DNA of 64,000 nucleotides, taken from the NCBI GenBank assembly GCA_945952225.1, contig CAMFHP010000020.1, positions 29,113 through 93,112 on the forward strand, in the 5' to 3' direction. This DNA is from an uncultured Myxococcaceae bacterium (GTDB lineage Bacteria; Myxococcota_A; Polyangia; Polyangiales; Ga0077539). Every line of letters begins with the position of its first letter. Positions within the stretch are counted from its first letter, which is position 1. The notes beneath the pieces are model-generated. The model was not told the origin of the DNA and ran no database searches. It saw only the letters and a program-made list of their open reading frames with translations. This document shows, one piece after another, positions 55,208-63,583 of this stretch. A program made the position numbers and the translations under genes.

Positions 55208-56212
55208 ATGAAGCACCTCGCACGCCTGGGGGCCGTGCTCGCGATCGTCGGATGTGCGACGACCGCGGCGCCCTCCTCCAACACCGCCGCCAACGTCAAC
55301 GCGGCTGCGCAACCGTCGCCTCCGCCGCCCCCCGACGCCGCGGGATTCCACCGCGTGCGCCACGGGTCGTGGTCCGTGTCGGTGCCCACGAACTGGGTCG
55401 CCGAAGAGACCCACGACGGCGTGGCCTTTCACAGCGAAGAGGGCGGACCCAACCGCCTCGTGGTGGGGCACTTTCCCAACGAGAACCAGCCGCGCGAGGC
55501 GATGATCCGCGAGATCGCCGCGGGCTACCGCGCGCGCAACCTCCGCGTGAGCGGAACGCGCGAGGGGCAGACGCAGGGCCACGATTTCGTCGACATCACC
55601 GTCGACGCGAGCGAGCACGAGGTCGTCACGCGCATGGTCGGCTACGCCACGGTCTCGGGAAACCGCTTCGCCTGGGCCCTCTGCGGCGCCCGCGCCGACC
55701 AGTGGAACACCCTCGGCCCCGGATGCACCGCCACCCTCGACACGCTGCGCATCGCGTCGCCGACGGCGCGCACCACCGCCCCCGCAGGACGCCAGCTCCT
55801 CGGCCGCGACGGCATCAGCGTCGCCGTGCCCGCCACGTGGCGCGTGCGCGAAGGACAGAACGACGCGACCTGGCAGCTCCAGTCGAGCGAGCAGGGCAAC
55901 GACAACGATCCGCTCCAGGTGGTGATCACCGGCGGAACGCTCGGCGTGCCCGCGAACGAGCTCGTGCAGCGCCTCTCCGAATCGCTCCGCGGCGACGGGA
56001 TGGAGGTGCGCGACCGCACGACGCGCCGTGTGGGCAACGCGCAGGTCGACGTGCTCACCTTCGAGTCCGCCCAGACCGCGCCCGTGGGACTGCTTCAGCG
56101 CGTGATCTTCGCGGGCCCGTCGATCGTGGTGCTCACCTGCGGCGTCGACATGACCACGAACACGCTCGACGCCGCCTGTCGCCCGCTCGTCGAAGGCTTC
56201 CGCAGCGAGTGA
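55208..56212 (+). CDS. Lipoprotein with two PsbP/DcrB-like units
   Basis: A protein of 334 aa. Lipobox AIVGCA (Cys about 16), then an Ala/Pro-rich linker. Two similar ~140-residue units follow, starting HGSWSVSVPTNWVAEE and RDGISVAVPATWRVRE, each a beta-alpha-beta unit of the DcrB/PsbP type. Function is unknown. It diverges from the 389-aa gene. Confidence 0.65.
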   Translation: MKHLARLGAVLAIVGCATTAAPSSNTAANVNAAAQPSPPPPPDAAGFHRVRHGSWSVSVPTNWVAEETHDGVAFHSEEGGPNRLVVGHFPNENQPREAMIREIAAGYRARNLRVSGTREGQTQGHDFVDITVDASEHEVVTRMVGYATVSGNRFAWALCGARADQWNTLGPGCTATLDTLRIASPTARTTAPAGRQLLGRDGISVAVPATWRVREGQNDATWQLQSSEQGNDNDPLQVVITGGTLGVPANELVQRLSESLRGDGMEVRDRTTRRVGNAQVDVLTFESAQTAPVGLLQRVIFAGPSIVVLTCGVDMTTNTLDAACRPLVEGFRSE

Positions 56213-56215
56213 GGG

Positions 56216-57799
56216 CTACGGGCACGCGCGCCCGTTCACCACGCGCACCTTCACCACCACCGTCGCGCGCGTCGTGGTGGTGTTCGCCCCGCCCACGGCC
56301 ACTGCTTCGTCACAGCCCGGACGCCACGCGAAGTCCGCGAGGTTCGACCCCGTGGGCTGAAGAAACGGCGCGACGGTCCACCCCGCGATCGACACGTCGG
56401 TGATCTCCGCGCTGCTGAAGCGGTCGTAGCGGAACTCGTGCACGCGGCCCGCGCCGCCGAAGGCCACCGCGCGCGAGCCGTCACTGTTGAAGGCCACGCC
56501 GAACGCGCCCGGCACCTGCGGGTTCGCGAACTCCGAGAGCCACAGCCCGTCGCGAAAGTACGCGAGCCGCGACGGACCCGACTGACCCGCCGCGAGCGCC
56601 ACGCGCCCCGAAGGATGCGCGCCGATGCGAAACACGTTGCTGATGCGTCCCGGCGCGACCGCCGTCGTGAAGGCCGTGCCCGCCACGAAGGGACTGGTCA
56701 CCGACACGATCTCCGCCGTGTTCACACCGCACGTGATGGCCAGCGCGGGGTCGCCGAAACCGTCGCGCACCCACGCCACGTCGTTGCAGCCCGTGTTCGA
56801 AACCATCCCGCGCGCGATGGGCGTTCCGCGCGTTCCTTCGGGCGTGACGGGCCACACCGTGGTGACCGTCGACGTGCGGCCGAGGAGCGCACCGCGCGTG
56901 CCGTCGAAGTTCCACTTGAGCGACTCGTACTGGCCCGAGGCCCACGCCTCCGCGGTGTTCTCGGCGAGCGTCGAGGTGGCGCTCGTCCACACGAACATGC
57001 GGCCGCGCACGGTGCTCCCGGTGACCACCGTGTTGCCGAGGAGCAGCGCGCGAGACCCGTCGGGCGAGAAGGTCACGAAGCGCCAGATCACGCCGCTCCC
57101 CGCCGACGCCACCTGCGTCACGGTCATCGCCGCGGGGTCGTAGCGGAACACCGTGTCCGTCGACGAGAGGATCAGCGCATAGCTCCCATCGGGGTGCCAC
57201 GCGGCGCTCACCGGCGCGACGAGCGCACCGGGACGCACGGCCGTGTAGTCGTAGACGCCGACGCCCACGGGGCCATCCATCGAAGCGTCCATGCGGGGCG
57301 CGTCCATCGTGGTCGCATCGGGCGCGGAGGTGTCGACGGCAGCGTCCATCGCGGGCGCATCGAAGGAGATCGTGTCGAGGCCGGGCACGTCGAGGTTCGC
57401 CGTGTCACGCGGCGCATCGGGCACGTCGGGCGTCGCGGGAACATCGGGCGTCACCGGCACATCGGGCGTCGCGGGAACATCGGGCGACACCGCACGATCG
57501 GGCGTCACGGGCGCATCGGGCGTGACCGGCACATCGGGCGTCGCGGGCGTGTCGACGGAGACCGGCGCATCGTCGCTCGCGTCGTCGAGCGGGCGATCGA
57601 CGGAGGTCGCGGGAACACACGCGCCGTTGACCGAGCACACCTCGCCGTCGGCGCAGTCGCGGTCGAGCCGACAGTCGCGCACGCATCGATTGAGCTCGCA
57701 GCGCGCGCTCGGACCGCACTCGGAGTTCAGCGTGCATTCGACGTTGGCGCACGACGCGACGGCGGCGCACGCGACCAGCAGGGCAGCGCGGAGGATCAC
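56216..57799 (-). CDS. Lipoprotein with TPDVP stalk and propeller-like domain
   Basis: A protein of 527 aa from a GTG start directly after a G-run. The signal peptide ends AVASCA (Cys about 17). A short Cys-rich domain (about 19-65) is followed by an Asp/Val/Pro stalk with repeated TPDVPA/TPDVPV units and then a DA-rich linker. The C-terminal ~330 residues have WHPDGSYALILSS, FSPDGSRALLLG, AHPSGRVALAAG and FNSDGSRAVAFGG strands, typical of a WD/PD40 propeller. An ATG just upstream is out of frame and stops quickly. Surface location is inferred. Confidence 0.72.
   Translation of the reverse strand: MILRAALLVACAAVASCANVECTLNSECGPSARCELNRCVRDCRLDRDCADGEVCSVNGACVPATSVDRPLDDASDDAPVSVDTPATPDVPVTPDAPVTPDRAVSPDVPATPDVPVTPDVPATPDVPDAPRDTANLDVPGLDTISFDAPAMDAAVDTSAPDATTMDAPRMDASMDGPVGVGVYDYTAVRPGALVAPVSAAWHPDGSYALILSSTDTVFRYDPAAMTVTQVASAGSGVIWRFVTFSPDGSRALLLGNTVVTGSTVRGRMFVWTSATSTLAENTAEAWASGQYESLKWNFDGTRGALLGRTSTVTTVWPVTPEGTRGTPIARGMVSNTGCNDVAWVRDGFGDPALAITCGVNTAEIVSVTSPFVAGTAFTTAVAPGRISNVFRIGAHPSGRVALAAGQSGPSRLAYFRDGLWLSEFANPQVPGAFGVAFNSDGSRAVAFGGAGRVHEFRYDRFSSAEITDVSIAGWTVAPFLQPTGSNLADFAWRPGCDEAVAVGGANTTTTRATVVVKVRVVNGRACP
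57418..57552 (-). repeat. 18-bp in-frame stalk repeat
   Basis: Seven to eight near-exact copies of an 18-bp unit (ACATCGGGCGTC core) encode six-residue TPDVP-type repeats of the lipoprotein stalk. Confidence 0.7.
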
Positions 57800-57869
57800 C
57801 CCCCCGACATAGCAGCGTCCGCGCGACTTCGGAATCGCGGTCCGCGCCCCGTACACCGCCGCGACCCCC

Positions 57870-59159
57870 TCACGCGCCGCGGGTGAGCGCCCACCGTCGG
57901 CGCAGCGTGCGGGCGAGGTTCGCGGGCGCCTGGCGACAGAGCCCATCGAGGGCCGCGCGTCCGTCGTGGGCGCGCCACACGGTCTCCATCAGCGCATCGA
58001 CGAGACGACGGCGCACGGGCACGTCCTCCTCGCGCGTCCACGCCCGGATCAACCGCGGCGCCGCGAAGCCCCGCGCGCCCACCGTCTCCGCGATCGCCTG
58101 CCAGTCGCCATCGCGCGCACCGGGGCGCATCAGCCGCGCCATCGCCGCCGCCCGCGCGCGCTTCGCGAGCGCCTCGTCATCGCACGCCATCAGCACGAGC
58201 GCCGCCCCACCACGCAGCTCTCCCACACGCCGCTGCGCGAGCCACGGCGTCACCGCGGCCACCACCGCGGGCTCCTTCGCGAAGGGCCGCAACGCCAGCA
58301 GCGCCCGCAACCGAACGGCCACGGTCTGCGCCCGCGCGAGCGCGTCGAGGGCCACATCCCGTCCCCGCGGCGCACGCACCCACGCGAGCGCATCGAGGGA
58401 CCACGCGAGCGTGCTCGCCCACGGATCCTCGCCGTCGTCGTAGTTCGCAGCGCCCTCGACGAGGGGCGCGACCGCACGCGCCACCGCATCGCCCTCCACC
58501 GTCGCGAGCGTCTCCTCCACCGCGGCCACACGGAGGCACTCGTGCACGGCGCCCACCGCATCCATGCGCACGCCGGGATCGTCGTGCGTGCATCCGCGCA
58601 GCGCGAGCGACACCCCGGCCGACGTGTGCAGGTTGAAGATCGCAGCACCCACCGCGCGGTCGAAGCCCCGTGCGTCGACGTGGTCCGCGAGCACCGCCAG
58701 CGCCTCCCGCGCGCAGCCCGAGAGCATGCCGAGCGCGCGCACCGCGACCTCGCGCAGCGCCTCGTCGTCTCCGCGCAGGGCCTCGGCGATCGCAGGGAGC
58801 GCCGCCGTTCCCAGTGACCGCAGCGCGACGTTCGCCACATCGAGGTCGTGGTCGTCGTAGTTCTCGCGCATCGCCTCGAGGAGCGACGCGGCGAGCGTCC
58901 CATCGCGCGCGGCCCCCGCACTCCACATCGCGGCCCGTCGCAGACCCGCGTGCGGATCGCGCATCCAGCGTTCGACGGCGTTGCGATGGGCGGCCACGAA
59001 GTGCTCGACGCCCGCGGTGTCGTCGTCGAAGCGGTAGCCCCAGGTCTTGAGCGGCGCGAGGGCGCGTTCGGCCTTCTTGCGGGTGTCGGACGCGAGGGCC
59101 TGGTCGAGCGCGCGGAGCACGCGGCGCGTCGACACGGAGCTCGTGCGATCGGGCTTCAT
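57870..59159 (-). CDS. HEAT-repeat protein
   Basis: A protein of 429 aa, all-helical, with about eight helical pairs of HEAT type (LDVANVALRSLGTAALPAIAEAL, REVAVRALGML, VRMDAVGAVHECLRVAA, AVRLRALLALRPFA). It has no signal peptide or enzymatic motif. The first Met after the upstream gene is used; the longer frame upstream is not HEAT-like. It lies 40 bp after the WD-like gene and 70 bp before the lipoprotein, likely in one operon. It is probably a scaffold. Confidence 0.75.
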   Translation of the reverse strand: MKPDRTSSVSTRRVLRALDQALASDTRKKAERALAPLKTWGYRFDDDTAGVEHFVAAHRNAVERWMRDPHAGLRRAAMWSAGAARDGTLAASLLEAMRENYDDHDLDVANVALRSLGTAALPAIAEALRGDDEALREVAVRALGMLSGCAREALAVLADHVDARGFDRAVGAAIFNLHTSAGVSLALRGCTHDDPGVRMDAVGAVHECLRVAAVEETLATVEGDAVARAVAPLVEGAANYDDGEDPWASTLAWSLDALAWVRAPRGRDVALDALARAQTVAVRLRALLALRPFAKEPAVVAAVTPWLAQRRVGELRGGAALVLMACDDEALAKRARAAAMARLMRPGARDGDWQAIAETVGARGFAAPRLIRAWTREEDVPVRRRLVDALMETVWRAHDGRAALDGLCRQAPANLARTLRRRWALTRGA

Positions 59160-59199
59160 GGCGCGCGAGTGTGCCCGCGCCGAAGCGCATGCGAAACGG

Positions 59200-60150
59200 T
59201 CATTCGTCGACGTCGACGGACTCCACGCGCAGGGTGTTTCCCGCCGCCCACGCGAGCGCGCCATCGGGCAGCGCGAGCACCGCGTGGTGGCTCACCGCAC
59301 CATCGAGCTCGCACTCGCCGCGCACCTCACCCGTCGCCCCATCGAGCGTGACCACGGCCACACGCGCGACGCCCTCGGCCACGAAGCGCACGGGCACATG
59401 CACCGCGTCGCCGACCACCATCGGACGCCCCGCCACCACGGGCTCCTCCTCGTCGGCCTCGTCGAGCTCCACCGACGCGCGCCACTTCACGGGAAGCGCG
59501 CCCGCCCCGACGCCCACCCGCGCGACGATCACCGCGCCCTCGTCGAGGGTCGAGGCCACCGCGCTCTCGTCGTCGTAACGGACGCCGCGCACCATCGAGG
59601 CCCCATACGCCGCGGGCTCCACGAGCGAGACGCGCCCGAGCGAGGCCCCGCGCGCCGCATCGAGGAGCACCACCATCCCCTGCTCGCCGAAGGTCATCAC
59701 GCGATCGCCGAGCACGGCCACGTCGGTGACCCCATCGCGCGGCGTCGGCGCACACCGCCATCGCAGCGCCCGCGTGCTCGCATCGAAGGCATAGACGTAC
59801 GTGTCGTTCGTCGCCGCGAAGCTCCCGTGCGCGAGGAACACCGCATCGCCCGACGCCGACCACACCACCCCGTTCGACGCGCTCGTGGGCCCGCGCAACA
59901 CCGCACCCTCCACGCGCCCCGCGGCGAGGTCGACGACCACCGGCGTGCGCGTGCCGAGGAGCAATGCGCGCCCATCGGGCGACACCGCACACGCGTAGAC
60001 CACCCCGGGCACCGGACCTCCGCCGAGCACGGCCCCGCTCGCGCGATCGACGCGGGTGAACGTGGTCTCGTGCACGGCGACGAGCTGCGCGCCATCGGGC
60101 GTCGCGGCGAGAAGACGGATCGGATGCGGAAGCGTGATCGCGAGGGTCAT
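59200..60150 (-). CDS. WD40/PQQ-like propeller protein
   Basis: A protein of 316 aa with propeller strands such as ATPDGAQLVAVH, VSPDGRALLLG, SASGDAVFLAHG, YAFDASTRALRWRC and VTLDGATGEVRGEC. No signal peptide and no enzymatic motif. Its start has no competing alternative close by. It is the first gene of a three-gene minus-strand set with the HEAT protein and the lipoprotein. Confidence 0.7.
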   Translation of the reverse strand: MTLAITLPHPIRLLAATPDGAQLVAVHETTFTRVDRASGAVLGGGPVPGVVYACAVSPDGRALLLGTRTPVVVDLAAGRVEGAVLRGPTSASNGVVWSASGDAVFLAHGSFAATNDTYVYAFDASTRALRWRCAPTPRDGVTDVAVLGDRVMTFGEQGMVVLLDAARGASLGRVSLVEPAAYGASMVRGVRYDDESAVASTLDEGAVIVARVGVGAGALPVKWRASVELDEADEEEPVVAGRPMVVGDAVHVPVRFVAEGVARVAVVTLDGATGEVRGECELDGAVSHHAVLALPDGALAWAAGNTLRVESVDVDE

Positions 60151-60295
60151 GGCGGCGCGCGGTGATACCCGAATCCGTCGCACCCGTGAATCCGTCGCGG
60201 CCGTGCACACCTTCGCCGCACGGCCTCTCCCGTGTGGGTTGCGACCATCGCCCCTTGGCGACGGACGCGCGTTGCGCCATGACGGTTCTCCCCCG

Positions 60296-61759
60296 ATGCC
60301 CCTGCACTTCGACAACACGTACGCGCGGCTGCCCGCGCCCTTCTTCGCCCGCGTGAATCCGACGGCGGTGTCGTCGCCCGCGTGGCTCGCGGTGAACCCC
60401 GAGCTCGGCGCGCTGCTCGGACTCACCGCCGACGAACTCCCCTCGCCCGAGCTCCTCGCGGTGCTCGCGGGCAACGCGGTGGCGCCGGGCTCCGAGCCCA
60501 TCGCGCTGGCCTACGCGGGGCACCAGTTCGGCAACTTCGTTCCGCGCCTCGGAGACGGACGCGCCATTCTGCTGGGCGAGGTCGTGGGCACCGACGGCGT
60601 GCGCCGCGACGTGCAGCTCAAGGGATCGGGCCCGACCCCCTTCTCCCGCGGCGGCGACGGTCGCGCGGCGATCGGACCGGTGCTGCGCGAGTTTCTCGTG
60701 AGCGAGGCGATGCACGCGCTGGGTGTTCCGACGACGCGCTCCCTCGCGGCGGTGGCGACGGGCGAGCGGGTGTACCGCGAAGACGTGCTCCCCGGCGCGG
60801 TGCTCACGCGCATCGCGACGAGTCACCTCCGCGTGGGCACGTTCCAGTACTTCGCCGCGCGGCAGGACCGCGACGCCCTCGACGCCCTGGTGCGCTACGC
60901 GATCGCGCGCCACCACCCGCAGCTCGCGGAGTCTCCGACGCCCGCGCTCTCGCTCTTCGACGCGGTGTGCGACGCGCAGCGCGCGCTCGTGGCGCGGTGG
61001 CTCTCCGTGGGCTTCGTGCACGGGGTGATGAACACCGACAACTGCGCGATCTCGGGCGAGACCATCGACTACGGGCCCTGCGCGTTTCTCGACGCGTACG
61101 AGCCCGCGCGCCACTTCAGCTCCATCGACCGCAACGGACGCTACGCGTGGTCGCAGCAGCCCCGCATCGTGCGGTGGAACCTCGCCCGCCTCGCCGAGAC
61201 GCTCATCCCGCTCCTCGGCGACGACGACGCGTCCACGGTGAAGATGCTCGAAGCGCGCCTCGGCACCTTCGCGGAGCGCTTCGAAGAGACCTGGAGCGCC
61301 ACGCTCCGCGCGAAGTTCGGCCTCGTCGACGCGCAGGAGGGCGACGCCGCACTCGCGCAGGAGTTCCTCGCGCAGATGGCCGCCGACCACGCGGATTTCA
61401 CGCAGACCTTCCGCGCCCTCACGCACATGGCCGCGGGCGCCGACGACGGTGTGCGCGCGCACTTCACCGACCGCGCGCGCATCACCACCTGGCTCGCGGC
61501 GTGGCGCACGCGACTGGAGCGCGAGCCCTCGGACCGCGACGTGATCGTGGCCCGCATGCGCCGCGCGAACCCGGCGATCATTCCGCGCAACCACCGCGTC
61601 GAGGAGGCGCTCTCCGCCGCCCAACGCGGCGACCTCGGCCCCTTCGAGCGCCTGCGCGCGGCCCTCGCGCGGCCCTTCGACGACGACGCGGCGAGCGCCG
61701 ACCTCACGACGCCGCCCGGCGAAGAGCAGTGGGGCTACCGGACCTTCTGCGGCACCTGA
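60296..61759 (+). CDS. selO: Protein adenylyltransferase SelO
   Basis: A protein of 487 aa, typical bacterial SelO (YdiU) length. AGHQFGNFVPRLGDGRAILLGE, QLKGSGPTPFSRGGDGRA, LREFLVSEAMHALGVPTTRSL and HGVMNTDNCAISGETIDYGP are its pseudokinase motifs; the Asp of MNTDN and IDYG bind metal. SelO moves AMP from ATP to Ser/Thr/Tyr of target proteins in a flipped orientation. The C-terminal YRTFCGT contains an ordinary Cys codon (TGC), not selenocysteine. The 3' end overlaps the converging ABM gene by 25 bp. Confidence 0.95.
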   Translation: MPLHFDNTYARLPAPFFARVNPTAVSSPAWLAVNPELGALLGLTADELPSPELLAVLAGNAVAPGSEPIALAYAGHQFGNFVPRLGDGRAILLGEVVGTDGVRRDVQLKGSGPTPFSRGGDGRAAIGPVLREFLVSEAMHALGVPTTRSLAAVATGERVYREDVLPGAVLTRIATSHLRVGTFQYFAARQDRDALDALVRYAIARHHPQLAESPTPALSLFDAVCDAQRALVARWLSVGFVHGVMNTDNCAISGETIDYGPCAFLDAYEPARHFSSIDRNGRYAWSQQPRIVRWNLARLAETLIPLLGDDDASTVKMLEARLGTFAERFEETWSATLRAKFGLVDAQEGDAALAQEFLAQMAADHADFTQTFRALTHMAAGADDGVRAHFTDRARITTWLAAWRTRLEREPSDRDVIVARMRRANPAIIPRNHRVEEALSAAQRGDLGPFERLRAALARPFDDDAASADLTTPPGEEQWGYRTFCGT

Positions 61760-62058
61760 CCGTCTCCCCCGACGCGCCCGTACTGTCGCGTGACGGTGGC
61801 GACCTCGACGCGATGTTCGTCGTACCAGCGCGTGCGTCCGAGCTGCTGCGCGGCGCGGTGCTCGGGGTGTTCGCGCCACGCGCGCACGGCGTCTTCATCG
61901 GGCCAGTACGAGAGCGCGACCTCGCGATCGCCCTCGGTGAGCGCATGAAACTCCAGGCACCCGAACTCGGTGAGCGCGAGCTCACGGAGCCTCGCCGCGG
62001 TGCGCGTGTACTCGTCGTCGAAGGCCCGAACGCGCGCCCGAAAGATCACCACGACCAT
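61735..62058 (-). CDS. Antibiotic-biosynthesis monooxygenase (ABM) domain protein
   Basis: A protein of 107 aa. It has the ABM ferredoxin-like fold pattern: VVVIFRARVRAFDDEYTRTAARLRELA, a GCLEFHALTEGDREVALSYW strand and DEDAVRAWREHPEHRAAQQLG with the typical H-x-x-H region. Members bind heme or small aromatic substrates. The Met at 62058 is chosen because VVVIF starts the first strand. Its last 25 bp overlap selO on the other strand, which leaves no room for a terminator. Confidence 0.83.
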   Translation of the reverse strand: MVVVIFRARVRAFDDEYTRTAARLRELALTEFGCLEFHALTEGDREVALSYWPDEDAVRAWREHPEHRAAQQLGRTRWYDEHRVEVATVTRQYGRVGGDGQVPQKVR

Positions 62059-62100
62059 GGACCGCGCATACCACACGCCCCGCGCGACCGTGTGCGCGCC

Positions 62101-62172
62101 GCATGCTCTGCGACGTCCAGCGCCGCATGCTCTGCGACGTCCAGCGCCGCCCGCTCCGCTACGTCCAGCGCC
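62101..62172. repeat. 24-bp tandem repeat at the 3' end of the first Rpn gene
   Basis: Two exact copies (GCATGCTCTGCGACGTCCAG plus CGCC; 62101 and 62125) and one variant (62149) that runs into the Rpn stop codon. Similar units recur at 63536-63583 beside the second Rpn copy, so the repeat belongs to the duplicated unit. Confidence 0.8.
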
Positions 62173-63058
62173 GCGTGCGCTTCACCTCGGCCAGCTTCGC
62201 GCGGAGCTCGGGAGCGTCGGCCCCCTCGATCCACGCGTGCTGCGCCTCGGTGAGCTCGATCCCGAGCAGCTCGCACACGCTCCGGAGCGCCTCCCGCAGC
62301 CCCTTCGCCTCGCCCCGCACTTCCCCTCGTGCCTCCGAGTCGCGCCCGTACTGCACCATCTGGTGCACCTCGTCACGCGCCTTGCGGTACGCATCGAGCT
62401 CCAGCTCGGAGAAGGTCGCCTCGTTCGCCAGCTCCAGCGCCTCACGTTGCGCGGTGGTGAACGGCTCCCCCGCGACGGTCTTCGGATCCAACATCGGCGC
62501 GGCGGAGAACAGCGCGACCCAGCGCTCGATCACGGTCTCGGGCCGCCGTCCCCGCAGCTTCGGAAGCTCGCAGAACACATACTCCACCTGCGGAATCCCG
62601 CTGGCCCCCGAGAGCCGCTCGGTCATGCCCCAGCGCGACACCATGGGAACCTCGGGCGCTCCGTTCGCACGCTGCACCGCATCGGGCCACAGCTCGAAGT
62701 CGCACACGGTGACGGCCACCACGGGCGTGAGCGCGTCGTAGGTGTCACCGCGCTTGAGCGTTCCCACGTAGGCCTTGCACGCGTTGTAGACCACACGGTT
62801 GAGAAACCCCGTCACCGGAAGCACCTGCATCTCGACCACGAAGGTCGCGCCGCCCACCTCGCGACACTTCACATCGACGATCGAGAGCTTCACCCCCGGA
62901 AGCTCCGGCACCTGGTCCGGCGGAAGGTACTCCAGCGACGCGATCTCCCGCGCACCGTGCCGATCGAGCAGGTCATTGAGCAGCCCGCGCAGCACCTCCG
63001 CGTGGTGACCGAACACGCGCCGGAACACGAAGTCGTTCTTCAGATCCGCGTAGCCCAT
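62159..63058 (-). CDS. Rpn/YhgA-like PD-(D/E)XK nuclease family protein, copy 1
   Basis: A protein of 299 aa. It starts YADLKNDFVFRRVFGH, the usual N-terminus of the TIGR01784 family. The nuclease core has VDVKCREVGGATFVVEMQ (D-x-K and E-x-Q) followed by FLNRVVYNACKAYVGTLKRGD. The C-terminal part is helical with an RDSEARGEVRGEAKG linker. Such proteins, once named transposases, are nucleases that promote RecA-independent recombination and are often duplicated. A second, nearly identical copy starts 1.4 kb away. The start Met matches the family. Confidence 0.9.
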   Translation of the reverse strand: MGYADLKNDFVFRRVFGHHAEVLRGLLNDLLDRHGAREIASLEYLPPDQVPELPGVKLSIVDVKCREVGGATFVVEMQVLPVTGFLNRVVYNACKAYVGTLKRGDTYDALTPVVAVTVCDFELWPDAVQRANGAPEVPMVSRWGMTERLSGASGIPQVEYVFCELPKLRGRRPETVIERWVALFSAAPMLDPKTVAGEPFTTAQREALELANEATFSELELDAYRKARDEVHQMVQYGRDSEARGEVRGEAKGLREALRSVCELLGIELTEAQHAWIEGADAPELRAKLAEVKRTRRWT

Positions 63059-63143
63059 CGGCGCGGTCGTATCACCCGCCGCGCGCCACGGTCCAGCGGC
63101 GCTCCTGCGCGCGTTGCCGCCCTTCGCGCCACGTGGTCTGCGC

Positions 63144-63462
63144 GGGTGTGTTTCCGATCGTGCTCACGTTCTGGCGCAGGTGAGATCGTGCCAACGCGCT
63201 CGCGCTCTGGCGGTGGTGAGAGCGTGCCCATGGGCCCGCTTTCTCCCGGTGAATGAATTCACCGGCAGGGAACGGAAAGTCCCTTGCGGGACTCGCGCTT
63301 CCTTCACCGGAAACACAACCAAGCGACTCGCCGCGAGGGCGACGCAGGATCGCGAGTCCCGTCAGGGACTTTCCCCTTGCTGCCGGTGAATTCATTCACC
63401 GGGAGCACGATCGCTCCCCCTGCTCAGCACGCGGGACCGGGAGCACGATCGGAAACACACCC
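63144..63462. repeat. Outer perfect 22-bp inverted repeat
   Basis: 63144-63165 and 63441-63462 are exact reverse complements (GAGCACGATCGGAAACAC core). It encloses the 53-bp inverted repeat. Confidence 0.8.
63245..63403. repeat. Inner long inverted repeat (53-bp arms)
   Basis: The left arm (63245-63297) and the reverse complement of the right arm (63351-63403) agree at nearly every base, with a cluster of differences around the GGGAACGG/GCAAGGGG stretch. It could fold into a long hairpin on either strand. Confidence 0.8.
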
Positions 63463-63535
63463 GTCCGCGCGATCAGCGTCAGCCGACGCCACGCGCACGA
63501 ACGCATCGAACGCCACGCCGCCGCCCGGAAGCGCC

Positions 63536-63583
63536 GTGTGCTCCGCGACGTCCAGCGCCGCCCGCTCCGCTACGTCCAGCGCC
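63536..63583. repeat. 24-bp repeat at the 3' end of the second Rpn gene
   Basis: Two units matching the 62101-62172 repeat; the second contains the stop codon of the copy-2 gene. Confidence 0.7.

Larger units (their letters stand above)
63059..63569. repeat. Spacer with nested inverted repeats between two Rpn copies
   Basis: This 511-bp spacer has no convincing gene. An outer perfect 22-bp inverted repeat (63144-63165 and 63441-63462) encloses an inner 53-bp one (63245-63297 and 63351-63403) with few mismatches and a 53-nt loop. The inner arm itself opens with an 18-bp palindrome (CCGGTGAAT, GA, ATTCACCGG). The arrangement resembles a folded mobile element or recombination site. Confidence 0.75.

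Noticed and set aside
57796..57810. ATG just upstream as start of the TPDVP-stalk lipoprotein
   Set aside because: It is out of frame with the lipoprotein and stops after four codons; the GTG at 57799 gives the signal peptide.
61735..61759. Selenocysteine in SelO
   Set aside because: The C-terminal YRTFCGT uses a TGC codon and the frame ends at a normal TGA after Thr, so no Sec readthrough is needed.
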